From: CAYFKJ01 sp964528595
GTDB lineage: Bacteria; Pseudomonadota; Alphaproteobacteria; UBA2966
Direction: 5' to 3'
Assembly (NCBI GenBank): GCA_964528595.1
Contig: CAZGTM010000018.1
Location: 1 to 64,000 of the forward strand
DNA length: 64,000 bases
The stretch's first letter is position 1, and every line of letters starts with the position of its first letter. Both the position numbers and the translations under genes were made by a program. Below, piece after piece: positions 1-9,051 of this stretch. The notes under the pieces were generated by a model. That model was not told where the DNA came from, ran no database searches, and saw nothing but the letters and a program-made list of their open reading frames with translations.

Positions 1-26
1 GTCTTTAGAACATAGGGTCGAATTAA

Positions 27-440
27 ATGTCAGAACAAATAGAAACAAACGAACTTCTTGCATTGACCACCGATATTGTTGCTTCGCACGTCTCCAACAA
101 TGACGTCCCCGTCGCCGAATTGCCGCAACTTATTCAACAGGTATTCGACGCCTTGGCGAAACTCGGTGGTGTCGCCCCCGCCGTTCAGGAAAAACCCACA
201 CCCGCCGTTTCCGTGAAGAAATCGGTGACACCAGACTATATTGTCTGTCTTGAGGACGGAAAAAAGCTCAAAATGCTGAAACGTCATATCAAGACGCGCT
301 ATAACCTGAGCCCGGACGAGTATCGCGAGCGCTGGGGATTGCCGGCCGATTACCCCATGGTGGCGCCCAATTACGCCGCTCAGCGCAGTGATTTGGCCAA
401 GAAAATCGGTCTTGGCACCAAACGCCGGCGTAGCGCATAG
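27..440 (+). CDS. mucR: MucR/Ros-family zinc-finger transcriptional regulator
   Basis: 137 aa, the usual length of the family. MucR/Ros proteins are alphaproteobacterial DNA-binding regulators of exopolysaccharide, motility and cell-cycle genes. The N-terminal half is an acidic/hydrophobic region of the kind that oligomerises. The C-terminal half carries the family signature: a Cys near CLEDGKK, the KMLKRHIKT recognition segment, then YRERWGLPADYPMVAPNYA. It is the first gene of the window and its promoter is mostly outside. The gene targets cannot be read from the sequence. Confidence 0.95.
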   Translation: MSEQIETNELLALTTDIVASHVSNNDVPVAELPQLIQQVFDALAKLGGVAPAVQEKPTPAVSVKKSVTPDYIVCLEDGKKLKMLKRHIKTRYNLSPDEYRERWGLPADYPMVAPNYAAQRSDLAKKIGLGTKRRRSA

Positions 441-497
441 TCTTGATGAACGCCGCGCGCCGACCATCGGCGCAAAAGGTGGGCAGGGAGAAGAAGT

Positions 498-923
498 TTG
501 AGTGAGTTGTCGCGCCTTGAACGGCTGTGCGTCGAAAAAGGCATGAAGATGACCGGCCAGCGCCGGGTTATCGCCCAGGTCCTGTCGGAATCGGAAGACC
601 ACCCCGATGTGGAAGAGGTCTATGCCCGGGCCAGCCGGATCGATCCGAAAATCAGCATCGCCACGGTCTACCGCACGGTTCGACTGTTCGAGGAAGCCGA
701 AATACTCGACCGTCATGATTTCGGTGACGGCCGGGCGAGATACGAAGAAGTTTCGGAAGAACACCACGATCACCTGATCGACGTGCGCACGCGTCAGGTG
801 CTGGAATTTCAGGATCCCGAAATTGAACGCCTGCAGAGCGAAATCGCCCGCCGCATGGGCTATCGCCTCATTGATCACCGCCTCGAACTCTACGGCGTGC
901 CGATCGACGAGGACGAGTCCTAG
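498..923 (+). CDS. fur: Fur-family metal-responsive regulator (Fur/Mur type)
   Basis: 141 aa with a TTG start preceded by a purine-rich GGGAGAAGAAG. It has an N-terminal winged helix (TGQRRVIAQVL, then SIATVYRTVRLF) and a C-terminal dimerisation/metal domain with the EEHHDH motif. The CxxC pairs that hold structural zinc in E. coli Fur are absent: the position after HHDHLI reads DVRTRQVLEF. This is common in alphaproteobacterial Fur/Mur proteins, many of which sense manganese more than iron. It sits between mucR and plsC, a conserved order in this group. Whether it senses Fe or Mn cannot be told from sequence alone. Confidence 0.93.
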   Translation: MSELSRLERLCVEKGMKMTGQRRVIAQVLSESEDHPDVEEVYARASRIDPKISIATVYRTVRLFEEAEILDRHDFGDGRARYEEVSEEHHDHLIDVRTRQVLEFQDPEIERLQSEIARRMGYRLIDHRLELYGVPIDEDES

Positions 924-947
924 CGCCGACGACCGCCCCAATTGAAG

Positions 948-1781
948 ATGTCCGTGCTGCCGGGTGCCTGTCGCGCCGCCTTGGCGCTGTTGTGGACCGG
1001 CGCGCTGCTGCCGGTGCAGCTGCTGGCGCTGCGTTTGAGCCCGCGAACGGCTCAGTTGGTGCCGCAGCTCTACCACAAGGGCGCGGCCCGGATTCTCGGC
1101 CTCTCGCTGGAAATTGACGGCATGCCCGCGCCTGGGGCGCCCGTCCTGTTCGTCGTGAACCATGTTTCCTGGCTCGATATCGTCGTGCTCGGCAGCGTGC
1201 TCAAGGCGGGGTTTGTCGCCAAGAGCGAAGTCAAGGGCTGGCCCGGCGTGGGCTTGCTGGCCCGGCTGCAGGGCACCGTGTTCGTCGAACGCCGCCGGCA
1301 CAAGATCCAAAGCCAGGCCGATCAGGTCACCCAGGCCCTGCAAGCGGGCCGCCGGCTCATTCTGTTTCCCGAGGGCACCAGCAACGACGGCAATCGCGTA
1401 TTACCGTTCAGAAGCGGCTTTTTTTCCGTCGCCGAGCGCTGGGACGGGGCGGCGGACCTGCCGGTTCAGCCCGTCAGCTTGAAATATGTCCGCGACGGGG
1501 GCTTGCCGCTGGTGCGCGCCCGCCGCCCGGACGTCGCCTGGTACGGCGACATGGAACTGGCCCCGCATCTTTGGGCGATGCTGTGCCGCGGCGGCGGATT
1601 GGCGGCCCGCCTGGAATTCCATCCCACTGTGACGGCAGCGGCCTTTCCCAGCCGTAAAGCGATGGCCGAACACTGCCGGAAAGTGGTCATGAACGGCGTG
1701 TCAGGCGCGGATTCCGGTCGTTCCGAGGCGCTTGCGGAGCTTGACATAGGCATGTCGAGTGCGCATGTTTCTAAGGCGTAA
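948..1781 (+). CDS. plsC: 1-acyl-sn-glycerol-3-phosphate acyltransferase
   Basis: About 277 aa. It transfers an acyl chain to lysophosphatidic acid to make phosphatidic acid, at the inner face of the cytoplasmic membrane. The acyltransferase NHxxxxD box is visible as NHVSWLD, and the glycerophosphate-binding motif as FPEGTSNDG. A hydrophobic N-terminal segment (about residues 8-30) fits membrane attachment. ATG at 948 was chosen over an in-frame TTG six bases upstream. The gene follows fur by 24 bases and ends 5 bases before miaB, so it is probably co-transcribed. Confidence 0.93.
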   Translation: MSVLPGACRAALALLWTGALLPVQLLALRLSPRTAQLVPQLYHKGAARILGLSLEIDGMPAPGAPVLFVVNHVSWLDIVVLGSVLKAGFVAKSEVKGWPGVGLLARLQGTVFVERRRHKIQSQADQVTQALQAGRRLILFPEGTSNDGNRVLPFRSGFFSVAERWDGAADLPVQPVSLKYVRDGGLPLVRARRPDVAWYGDMELAPHLWAMLCRGGGLAARLEFHPTVTAAAFPSRKAMAEHCRKVVMNGVSGADSGRSEALAELDIGMSSAHVSKA

Positions 1782-1786
1782 CTGTT

Positions 1787-3214
1787 GTGGCGCATACGCG
1801 AATCGCGGCGCCGGCATTGGGACTAAAGCAACCGACCTTGACTAAGCAGGCTCTGAGCCCAAAGAAGCTGCACATCCGGACATACGGGTGTCAGATGAAC
1901 GTGTACGATTCCGGGCGGATGGCGGATTTGCTCAAACCGCTGGGATTCGTCGCCTCGGACGATGCCGCGGACGCCGACATGGTGATCCTCAACACCTGTC
2001 ACATCCGCGAAAAAGCGGCGGAAAAGATTTATTCCGAGCTCGGCCGGCTGAAAACCATCAAAAAAAATCTGGCGGACGAGGGCCGGCACATGGTCATTGC
2101 CGTGGCCGGTTGCGTCGCGCAAGCCGAAGGCGAGGAGGTGACGCGCCGGGCGCCCTGGGTCGACATGGTGTTCGGCCCCCAGGCCTATCACCATTTGCCC
2201 GACATGGTGCAGGCGGCGGCGCGCCAGGGCGGCATCATCGATACGGAGTTTCCGGCAAAGCCGAAGTTTGACGGCCTGCCCGAAGCCGTCGAGGTGACCG
2301 GCTCCAGCGCCTTTTTGACGGTCCAGGAGGGTTGCGACAAATTCTGCACCTTCTGCGTCGTGCCCTATACCAGAGGCGCCGAGTATTCCCGGCCCGCCCC
2401 GGACGTGATCGACGAGGCCAGCCGTCTGGTCGACGCCGGTGCGCTGGAAATCACGCTGCTGGGCCAGAACGTCAACGCTTACCACGGTACCGCCGCCGAC
2501 GGCAGCGCCTGGTCGCTGGGCCGGCTCATGGCCGCGCTGGCGGAGGTACCCGGCCTGCGCCGTTTGCGCTACACGACCTCCCATCCGCTCGACATGGACG
2601 GTGAACTGGTGGCGGCCCACCGCGACAACGAAGCGCTGATGCCCTATCTGCATCTGCCGGTGCAGTCCGGCTCCGACCGGATCTTGGCCGGCATGAACCG
2701 GCGGCACAAAGCGGCGGATTACTTAAAGGTCATCGAAGCCCTGCGCCGGGCCCGGCCGGATATCGCCATTTCCGGTGATTTCATCGTCGGGTTCCCTGGT
2801 GAGACGGAGGCGGATTTCGAGGCGACGCTTGGTCTGGTCCGCGCGGTCGGTTACGCCAGCGCCTATTCCTTCAAGTACAGCCCAAGGCCCGGAACGCCGG
2901 CGTCGGCGCTTGACGATCAGGTGCCGGAAGCGGCCAAGGCGGAGCGCCTGGCCATCCTGCAGGACCTGCTCGACGCCCAACAGCTCGCCTTCAACCGGTC
3001 GACGGTGGGCCTTCAGACGGAGGTTCTGCTGGAACGTGCAGGCAAGCGGGCCGGCCAGCTTGTCGGCCGCAGTCCCTACATGCAGGCGGTGCACGTCGAT
3101 GGCGCGGAATCGGCGGGACTTGAGGCGGGCGCGGTTGCGGCGGTCAGCATCGAGGAAGCCCACCCCAACAGCGTCCGCGCCGTGCCCGCGAGGGCCAAGG
3201 CGGACGCCGCATAA
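1787..3214 (+). CDS. miaB: tRNA-2-methylthio-N6-dimethylallyladenosine synthase MiaB
   Basis: 475 aa radical-SAM methylthiotransferase that adds the methylthio group at A37 of tRNAs reading UNN codons. The N-terminal UPF0004 domain has its three cluster cysteines in YGCQMN, LNTCHIREKA and VAGCVAQ. The radical-SAM CxxxCxxC is CDKFCTFC, followed by the MiaB-typical VVPYTRG. A C-terminal TRAM domain closes the protein. GTG start. The first ~25 residues before KLHIRTYGC are extra and poorly conserved, so the true start could lie slightly downstream. It is part of the conserved miaB-phoH-ybeY-corC-lnt run. Confidence 0.97.
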   Translation: MAHTRIAAPALGLKQPTLTKQALSPKKLHIRTYGCQMNVYDSGRMADLLKPLGFVASDDAADADMVILNTCHIREKAAEKIYSELGRLKTIKKNLADEGRHMVIAVAGCVAQAEGEEVTRRAPWVDMVFGPQAYHHLPDMVQAAARQGGIIDTEFPAKPKFDGLPEAVEVTGSSAFLTVQEGCDKFCTFCVVPYTRGAEYSRPAPDVIDEASRLVDAGALEITLLGQNVNAYHGTAADGSAWSLGRLMAALAEVPGLRRLRYTTSHPLDMDGELVAAHRDNEALMPYLHLPVQSGSDRILAGMNRRHKAADYLKVIEALRRARPDIAISGDFIVGFPGETEADFEATLGLVRAVGYASAYSFKYSPRPGTPASALDDQVPEAAKAERLAILQDLLDAQQLAFNRSTVGLQTEVLLERAGKRAGQLVGRSPYMQAVHVDGAESAGLEAGAVAAVSIEEAHPNSVRAVPARAKADAA

Positions 3215-3241
3215 ACCGGATATGGAGGGACGGAAGACAGT

Positions 3242-4267
3242 TTGAAAGCAGCACAGAACGCAGGGTCCGGCGATCAGGGCAACCCGCCAATGGTGATGGA
3301 TTTCGACGACAATCGTTTGCTCCTGGAGCTTTTCGGCGAACATGATCGCAACCTTGCACGCATCGAGCAACGCTTGAACGTATCACTGTCTTCGCGCGGC
3401 AACCGAGTTTCCATTCAAGGCAGCCCGAGCTCCCGGGCGGCCACGAAAACGGTGCTCGAAGATCTATACGCCCGCCTCAAGAAAGGCCTCAACCTGGATA
3501 AGGGCGAGGTCGACGGCGCCATCCGCATGGCCGAGGCCGCGGCGCTCGGCAACGGACCCAATCTCTCCATCGCCTCCGAGGAAATCATGATCCGCACGCC
3601 CAAGCGGGTGATCACGCCGCGCACGCCGGTACAGGCCGAATACGTCGCCCAGTTGCGCAAACGGGAACTGGCCTTCGGCATCGGCCCGGCCGGCACCGGT
3701 AAAACCTTCTTGGCCGTGGCGATCGCGGTGGAAATGCTGATGGACGGCACGGTCGAGCGCATCGTGCTCTCGCGCCCGGCGGTTGAGGCCGGCGAGCGCC
3801 TGGGTTTCCTGCCCGGCGACATGCGGGAGAAAATCGATCCCTACCTGCGCCCGCTCTACGATGCCCTGCACTACATGATGCCCGGCGACCAGGTGATGCG
3901 GCGGCTGGAAAACGACGAAATCGAGGTTGCGCCGGTGGCCTTTATGCGCGGCCGCACCCTGACCAACGCCTATATCATCGTCGACGAGGCGCAAAACACC
4001 ACGCCGGTGCAGATGAAGATGCTGCTGACGCGGCTCGGCGAAGGCAGCCGGATGGTGGTGAACGGCGACCTCAGCCAAGTCGATTTGCCGCGCGGCACGC
4101 GGTCCGGCCTGGCGGACGCCGCCGAGGCCTTGGCCGATGTCGACGAAGTCAACATCGTGCGCTTTTCCGATGTCGATGTCGTGCGCCACGACCTGGTAAC
4201 CCGCATCGTCAGGGCCTATGACAAGCATGAGCGGAACGACAACAAGGGGAAGGGGGACAAAGGCTAG
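3242..4267 (+). CDS. phoH: PhoH-like ATPase (PhoH/YbeZ)
   Basis: 341 aa PhoH-family P-loop ATPase. The Walker A motif is GPAGTGKT and the Walker B motif is IIVDEAQN. An N-terminal KH-like extension precedes the ATPase core, as in YbeZ, which works with the endoribonuclease YbeY in rRNA processing. The start is given as TTG at 3242, about 10 bases after a GGAGGGACGG purine run. An internal ATG near 3290 is an alternative. The gene lies 4 bases before ybeY, consistent with a functional pair. Confidence 0.95.
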   Translation: MKAAQNAGSGDQGNPPMVMDFDDNRLLLELFGEHDRNLARIEQRLNVSLSSRGNRVSIQGSPSSRAATKTVLEDLYARLKKGLNLDKGEVDGAIRMAEAAALGNGPNLSIASEEIMIRTPKRVITPRTPVQAEYVAQLRKRELAFGIGPAGTGKTFLAVAIAVEMLMDGTVERIVLSRPAVEAGERLGFLPGDMREKIDPYLRPLYDALHYMMPGDQVMRRLENDEIEVAPVAFMRGRTLTNAYIIVDEAQNTTPVQMKMLLTRLGEGSRMVVNGDLSQVDLPRGTRSGLADAAEALADVDEVNIVRFSDVDVVRHDLVTRIVRAYDKHERNDNKGKGDKG

Positions 4268-4270
4268 GGT

Positions 4271-4816
4271 ATGCCGGCTAATTCCAACGGCGAGAAAGCC
4301 ATTCGTCCGACGATTGACGTCACGGTCACCTGTCCGGACTGGGAAGGCGCTATGCCCGAAGCCGCACCGGCCTGTTCCCGGGCAGCGGCGGCGGCGCTTG
4401 AGGCGGCGGTCCGCGAAGCGCCGGACGGTGCGGAAATATCCCTCCTGCTGACCGACGACGCCATGATGAGGACGCTCAACCGCGACTACCGGGGCCAGGA
4501 CAAGGCCACCAACGTGCTGTCGTTTGCCCTGGTGGAGGATGCGCCGCAAGGGCAGGGCGAGGCGGATGCCATGCTGGGCGACGTCGTGTTGGCGTTCGAG
4601 ACGATTTCACGAGAGGCCACGGAGCAAGGTAAATCGCTATCCGACCATACGGCGCACATGATCGTCCACGGGGTGCTACACCTGCTTGGTTTCGACCACG
4701 AAACGGATGACGAGGCGGCTGACATGGAAGCGCTGGAAAAATCGATCCTGGCCGACCTCGGGATAGCGGACCCGTATCAGGCGGCGGCGCAAGAGATGAA
4801 GCAGGGCGCAGGATGA
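4271..4816 (+). CDS. ybeY: endoribonuclease YbeY
   Basis: 181 aa. YbeY is a zinc-dependent endoribonuclease for 16S rRNA 3'-end maturation and ribosome quality control. The metal site H-x3-H-x5-H is visible as HGVLHLLGFDH near residue 138, and the upstream NRDYRGQDKATNVLSF motif is intact. The first ~15 residues are less conserved. Its stop overlaps the start of the corC-like gene by 4 bases (ATGA), suggesting translational coupling. Confidence 0.96.
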   Translation: MPANSNGEKAIRPTIDVTVTCPDWEGAMPEAAPACSRAAAAALEAAVREAPDGAEISLLLTDDAMMRTLNRDYRGQDKATNVLSFALVEDAPQGQGEADAMLGDVVLAFETISREATEQGKSLSDHTAHMIVHGVLHLLGFDHETDDEAADMEALEKSILADLGIADPYQAAAQEMKQGAG

Positions 4817-5751
4817 GCAACCAAACGGGCAGTCTCGGTACAGGACCGGACAATCTCGACGGCGACAGGGGCCAGCGCGGCGCCCTGGACTGGCTGCGAA
4901 GTCTGATCAGAGGCCGCAACGGCGACGCCAACCTGCGCGAAACCCTGGAAGAACTGATCGAGGAAAGCGATCTCGACGCCAAGTCGGCGGAGCCGATCAA
5001 CGCCGAAGAACGCCTCATGCTCATGAACATCCTGGACCTCGCCGAGCTGAGGGTCGACGACGTCATGGTGCCGCGCGCCGATATAATCGCGCTGGAAGCC
5101 TCGACGGGACTGGATGCCATGGTTGAGGTCTTCCACGCCGAATTGCACTCCCGCATGCCGGTCTACCGCGAGAATCTCGATGACGTGTTCGGCATGGTTC
5201 ATATCAAGGACCTGTTGAGCTTTTGGGACCGCCGGCAGGACTTCAGCCTGCGCCGCATGGCGCGCGACGTCCTGTTCGTGCCGCCGACCATGCCGGTTCT
5301 GGACCTTTTGCTGAAAATGCGGGCGACGCGGATCCATATGGCGGTCGTGGTCGACGAATACGGCGGCACGGACGGCCTGGTGACGATCGAGGATCTGGTT
5401 GAGGAAATCGTCGGTGAGATCGAGGACGAGCACGACCAGATCGAAGGCCCGTTGATGGTCGCCGGTCCCGACGGCGCCATCGACGCCGACGCCCGGGCCC
5501 CGATCGACGAGTTTGAAAACGAAGTCGAGCTGGACCTGCTGCCCGACGAGCGCGACGAGGATGTCGACACCCTCGGCGGTCTGATATTTTCACTGCTGGG
5601 GCGTGTCCCCCAGCGCGGCGAACTGGTGACGCATCCCGCCGGGTTGGAGTTCGAAATTCTCGATGCTGATCCGCGGCGGGTAAAGCGCGTGCGCGTCCGC
5701 CGCCTGCCCTCGGTCGATAACGACCCGGAAACGGTGCGATCCGGCAAATGA
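4813..5751 (+). CDS. HlyC/CorC-family CBS-domain protein
   Basis: 312 aa with two CBS domains (about residues 75-195) followed by a CorC_HlyC transporter-associated domain (about residues 215-300). There is no N-terminal DUF21 membrane domain, so this is the short soluble form like E. coli CorC (YbeX), linked to magnesium/cobalt efflux and recently to ribosome-related functions. The signature MVPRADIIAL marks the first CBS. It overlaps both ybeY and lnt by 4 bases, which fits one tightly coupled operon. Confidence 0.93.
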   Translation: MSNQTGSLGTGPDNLDGDRGQRGALDWLRSLIRGRNGDANLRETLEELIEESDLDAKSAEPINAEERLMLMNILDLAELRVDDVMVPRADIIALEASTGLDAMVEVFHAELHSRMPVYRENLDDVFGMVHIKDLLSFWDRRQDFSLRRMARDVLFVPPTMPVLDLLLKMRATRIHMAVVVDEYGGTDGLVTIEDLVEEIVGEIEDEHDQIEGPLMVAGPDGAIDADARAPIDEFENEVELDLLPDERDEDVDTLGGLIFSLLGRVPQRGELVTHPAGLEFEILDADPRRVKRVRVRRLPSVDNDPETVRSGK

Positions 5752-7322
5752 CGGCTTGGGCCGTCGCCTTGGGCCGCTTGTCCGGTTGGCGGCGCCTAGC
5801 CGTCTCGTTCGTGTTGGGCGCCGCCGCGACCCTGGCGATGGCGCCGCTGCATATCGTACCGGCCCTGGTGGTGTCGTTCACCAGCCTGGTTTGGCTGCTG
5901 GCGGCGGCCGGGCGTCAGCGGACGGCGTTTGCCCTCGGCTGGTGGTTCGGCTTCGGTTATTTCGTCACCGGGCTTTACTGGATGGGCTCGGCGTTTCTGG
6001 TGGAAGCCGACAAGTTCGCCTGGATGCTACCGTTCGCAGTGATGGGATTACCGGCCATCCTGGGTTTCTTCACGGGCGCTGCGACGGCGGCCGCCCGTTA
6101 CCTCACGAGATTTGGCGTCGGCGAGGTCGCCGCCCTAGCCCTGGCGTGGACGGCGTTCGAATGGATCCGCGGGCATGTCTTCACCGGCTTCCCCTGGAAT
6201 TTGACCGGTTACGCCTGGGCCGGCTCCGATGCGGTCCTGCAAAGCGCCGCCTATATCGGCATTTACGGCTTGAGTCTGCTCACCGTTGCCGCCGCGGCGG
6301 CCCCGGCCACGCTGCGGTTGCGGAAAGAAGCATCGGCCGGGTCCGGCAGATCCTGGCTGCCGAGCGCGCTGGCGGTCTTGTGTTTTGCGGTTCTGTGGGG
6401 AGCTGGCAGCCTGAGGCTTTCCGGCGCTCCGAACGGCGATGTCGAAGGCGTTCGGCTGCGTCTGGTGCAGGCGGCCATTCCCCAGCATCTAAAATGGCTG
6501 CCGGAGCTGCGCCGGAGCCACCTGGAGCGTCAGTTGCAAATGACCTCCGAACCCGGCATCGAGGCCGTCAGCCACGTCATCTGGCCGGAAACGGCGACGC
6601 CGTTCTTTGTTGGCCGTGATGCTGCATTGAGAGACATGCTCGGCGGCGCCGTCAGGTCCGGGGGACTTTTGATAACCGGCGCGCCCCGAACCACGGCGCA
6701 ACGCGAAACGCCGTTCCGGGTTTGGAACAGCGTCGTGGCCGTTGATGCAACGGGCCGGCTTCAAGCGAGTTACGATAAGTTTCATCTCGTGCCGTTCGGT
6801 GAGTACGTGCCGTTCCGGGGCATATTGGCGAAACTCGGCGTCGAACGCCTGGCCGCCGGGCGCGGTGATTTTCAGTCCGGCCCTGGTCCGACCACGCTGC
6901 GATGGCCGGGGCTGCCGCCGGTCAGCCCGTTGATCTGCTATGAGGTTATATTTCCGGGCGACGTGGCGGACCGCGGCAATCGGCCGGCATGGTTGTTAAA
7001 TCTGACCAATGACGGCTGGTTCGGCCGGACCGCCGGACCCTACCAACATTTCGCCGCGGCGCGAACGCGGGCGGTCGAGGAAGGCCTCGCCCTGGTCAGG
7101 TCCGCCAATACCGGCATTTCAGCCATCGTCGGGCCCCTGGGGCGGGTCCGCGCATCGCTCGGTCTCGGTGAGGCGGGAACGTTGGACGGCGCGTTGCCCA
7201 AGTCCTTGAGCGGGAAAACGGTCTATGTTCGATTTGGCGATTGGTCATTGATCGCCCTCGGTCTGCTGATGACGCTGTTTTCGGCGCGGTTCAATCGCCG
7301 CCGCGCCAACGCTGCCGTTTAG
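5748..7322 (+). CDS. lnt: apolipoprotein N-acyltransferase Lnt
   Basis: 524 aa inner-membrane enzyme that N-acylates the lipidated cysteine of apolipoproteins. The N-terminal ~200 residues hold several hydrophobic helices. The periplasmic nitrilase-like domain has the catalytic Glu-Lys-Cys triad: Glu in WPETATPFF, Lys in YDKFHLVPFGEYVPF, and Cys in ICYEVIFP. A final hydrophobic helix is at the C-terminus. It is the last gene of the block. In many alphaproteobacteria an XRE regulator and metK come next, and here that order is broken by an inserted segment. Confidence 0.97.
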   Translation: MTAWAVALGRLSGWRRLAVSFVLGAAATLAMAPLHIVPALVVSFTSLVWLLAAAGRQRTAFALGWWFGFGYFVTGLYWMGSAFLVEADKFAWMLPFAVMGLPAILGFFTGAATAAARYLTRFGVGEVAALALAWTAFEWIRGHVFTGFPWNLTGYAWAGSDAVLQSAAYIGIYGLSLLTVAAAAAPATLRLRKEASAGSGRSWLPSALAVLCFAVLWGAGSLRLSGAPNGDVEGVRLRLVQAAIPQHLKWLPELRRSHLERQLQMTSEPGIEAVSHVIWPETATPFFVGRDAALRDMLGGAVRSGGLLITGAPRTTAQRETPFRVWNSVVAVDATGRLQASYDKFHLVPFGEYVPFRGILAKLGVERLAAGRGDFQSGPGPTTLRWPGLPPVSPLICYEVIFPGDVADRGNRPAWLLNLTNDGWFGRTAGPYQHFAAARTRAVEEGLALVRSANTGISAIVGPLGRVRASLGLGEAGTLDGALPKSLSGKTVYVRFGDWSLIALGLLMTLFSARFNRRRANAAV

Positions 7323-7367
7323 CCGCTTAGGAGACTATCCCTCGCCCTTGCACCGGCTTCGGTTCTC

Positions 7368-7383
7368 ACATACACATGTATGT
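7368..7383. promoter_or_regulatory. inverted repeat upstream of first XRE gene (candidate operator)
   Basis: ACATAC-N4-GTATGT is a perfect 6-bp inverted repeat ending 38 bases before the TTG start at 7422. The core CATAC-N4-GTAT recurs before the paralogous gene at 10058. An autoregulatory operator is an inference. Confidence 0.5.
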
Positions 7384-7421
7384 ATTGAGATGACCGGGAC
7401 TATTGTATTGGGGAGGTCCGC

Positions 7422-7853
7422 TTGGCCAAAAAGCCTAATCCCGTCGACGTTCACGTCGGCGGCCGTATGCGTTTGCGTCGCACCCTTTTGGGATATAGCC
7501 AGGATAAGCTCGGCAAGGCCGTTGGCCTGACGTTTCAGCAGATTCAAAAGTATGAACGGGGCGCCAACCGCATCGGCGCAAGCCGCCTTTATCAATTTTC
7601 GAAGATTCTCGATGTTCCGGTTGCCTTTTTTTACGACGACATGCCGGCGGAAGTGGACGACGCCCAGCCCGGGCTCGCCGAGGACGACGGCGTGCCCTTC
7701 GATCAGCAACAGTTCACGCGGCGCGAAACGCTCAAGCTGGTCCGCGCCTACTACGCCATCGCCGATCCCGCCATCCGCCACCGCATCTACGAGCTGACAC
7801 GCTCCGTCGCCTTGATGGATGAAAGCGCCGAGTTGGACTTGGACGAAGACTAG
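7422..7853 (+). CDS. XRE-family helix-turn-helix regulator, copy 1
   Basis: 143 aa with a TTG start after a strong GGGGAGG. An N-terminal Cro/C1-type helix-turn-helix spans about residues 14-68 (RMRLRRTLLGYSQDKLGKAV, then FQQIQKYERGANRI). It is followed by an acidic linker and a C-terminal helical segment (RETLKLVRAYYAIADP). This family usually sits between lnt and metK in alphaproteobacteria. A second gene at 10058-10489 encodes a protein of the same length with roughly 80% identity by eye. The region between the two copies is accessory. Confidence 0.92.
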   Translation: MAKKPNPVDVHVGGRMRLRRTLLGYSQDKLGKAVGLTFQQIQKYERGANRIGASRLYQFSKILDVPVAFFYDDMPAEVDDAQPGLAEDDGVPFDQQQFTRRETLKLVRAYYAIADPAIRHRIYELTRSVALMDESAELDLDED

Positions 7854-7883
7854 GCCGGCGCAGTCGGCGACCGAAAGCGGCGC

Positions 7884-8150
7884 CTAGATGTCCGATGACG
7901 GCCATTGATCGATCAAAAAGCTCAGCATCGCCCCGCGAACCTTGGCGGTTAGCGAATGTTCCGGACGGGCGGGGTCGTTGGCCACGTTCGAGCAGTATTC
8001 ATCGAACGTCAGGTCCTCGCTCTCGCAGATCCGGCACAATGCTTCCCGCTCGATGCCGAACAGCCGGAGAGATGTGCGCCGGTTGTTGACGTATACCGAC
8101 AACGGCTTGTTGGACCTGAGTAACGGCCTAATTTGATCGATCTTGTTCAT
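7884..8150 (-). CDS. ribbon-helix-helix domain protein (RHH_4-like)
   Basis: 88 aa. The pattern of a short beta strand (RRTSLRLFGIEREAL), a helix and a closing SLTAKVRGAMLSFL resembles the RHH_4 family of small proteins common in Rhodospirillales, which are predicted DNA-binding dimers. ATG start. It lies downstream of the gene at 8212-9030 on the same strand and could be co-transcribed. The tail-to-tail neighbour is XRE copy 1. Family assignment rests on pattern recognition only. Confidence 0.65.
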   Translation of the reverse strand: MNKIDQIRPLLRSNKPLSVYVNNRRTSLRLFGIEREALCRICESEDLTFDEYCSNVANDPARPEHSLTAKVRGAMLSFLIDQWPSSDI

Positions 8151-8211
8151 GCCGTTGCGGGCCGCGGCGCGGTTTGTTCAGGGTCGGATTTCAGCACGGG
8201 CTCGTCGGCAC

Positions 8212-9030
8212 TCATGCGGCGGATGTCTTGGCGCCGCCGGCGTCCAGTCGGAGGATCTCCCTCTGCACGAGAGCCATGATCTCCTCGGGCCCCATCCAGA
8301 GAAGATGAAAGTGCATGGTGGTTTCAAAGCCCGCCGGCTTCCAGTAGTAGCCGAGGTAATCGACGTTTTGCTTGGCCTCGTAGGCGAAGCAGGACACCTC
8401 CCTGCCATGCTCGAGATGTTGCGCCGTCGTGCCCCCCAGATGCCAATCGATGAGCCAGCGTGACAGACATTCCGCGCGCGCCATTACCACCAAATCCCGG
8501 ATCAAGCCGCGCCGGCGGTAGTCGGACCGGGTCCAGCCCCGTCCGGTGATGGAAATTGTGCCCTCTAAGCCGTCGGGAAACTTGGTATCGACGATCATTT
8601 GGTCCGCCGGCAGGGTTTTGCTCTCATCGTCGTAGTGCATGCGCAGAGAGGCCCAGCGGCTGCCCAGGTCATAAAGCATGTCGAATTTTTTAGCGGCCAC
8701 GGTGGATACCGGCTCACCGCTTTCGGTTTCCAATCCGAGCCAGAAACAACGATCCGGCGTCATGCGGTTGTACTTGGGCGAGAACATCGGATTGGGACCG
8801 GGCGGAAAATCCGCCGCCGCATGATCGGTCAACAACGCATCCATGCGCTCGAAGTCCTGATCCAGGATCAGCCGCAGGCCCAGACCCTGGAATTTCCGCT
8901 CGAGCGAAACCTGATAGTCCGAAATCAACTGCTTAATCAATCCGTTGCTCCAATAGGAAATTTCCTCAAACAGCTGGCCAAATTGCCCCGGGGAGTGGCA
9001 AGCTTCGATCTGTGTCTTTTGGACACGCAT
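8212..9030 (-). CDS. conserved hypothetical protein, possible GNAT-fold acetyltransferase
   Basis: 272 aa from ATG at 9030; a TTG 42 bases upstream (9072) is an alternative start. I do not firmly recognise it. The stretch YRRRGLIRDLVVMARA near residue 190 looks like the acetyl-CoA-binding R/Q-x-x-G-x-G/A helix of GNAT enzymes, preceded by beta-strand-like segments (GTISITGRGWT). No signal peptide or membrane segment is seen. It is divergent from the regulator at 9052 with only about 20 bases between starts, suggesting linked control. An autoinducer-synthase-like fold is another possibility that I could not test. Confidence 0.55.
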   Translation of the reverse strand: MRVQKTQIEACHSPGQFGQLFEEISYWSNGLIKQLISDYQVSLERKFQGLGLRLILDQDFERMDALLTDHAAADFPPGPNPMFSPKYNRMTPDRCFWLGLETESGEPVSTVAAKKFDMLYDLGSRWASLRMHYDDESKTLPADQMIVDTKFPDGLEGTISITGRGWTRSDYRRRGLIRDLVVMARAECLSRWLIDWHLGGTTAQHLEHGREVSCFAYEAKQNVDYLGYYWKPAGFETTMHFHLLWMGPEEIMALVQREILRLDAGGAKTSAA

Positions 9031-9051
9031 GGAGTTTGGGGAGAGTCGCAG

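Noticed and set aside
30..1343. Long minus-strand open frame opposite mucR, fur and plsC
   Set aside because: Antisense shadow of three clear genes caused by high GC; no family resemblance.
8599..9051. Upstream extension of the winged-helix/PAS regulator frame
   Set aside because: Antisense to the 8212-9030 gene; an RBS-supported GTG at 9052 gives a sensible start.
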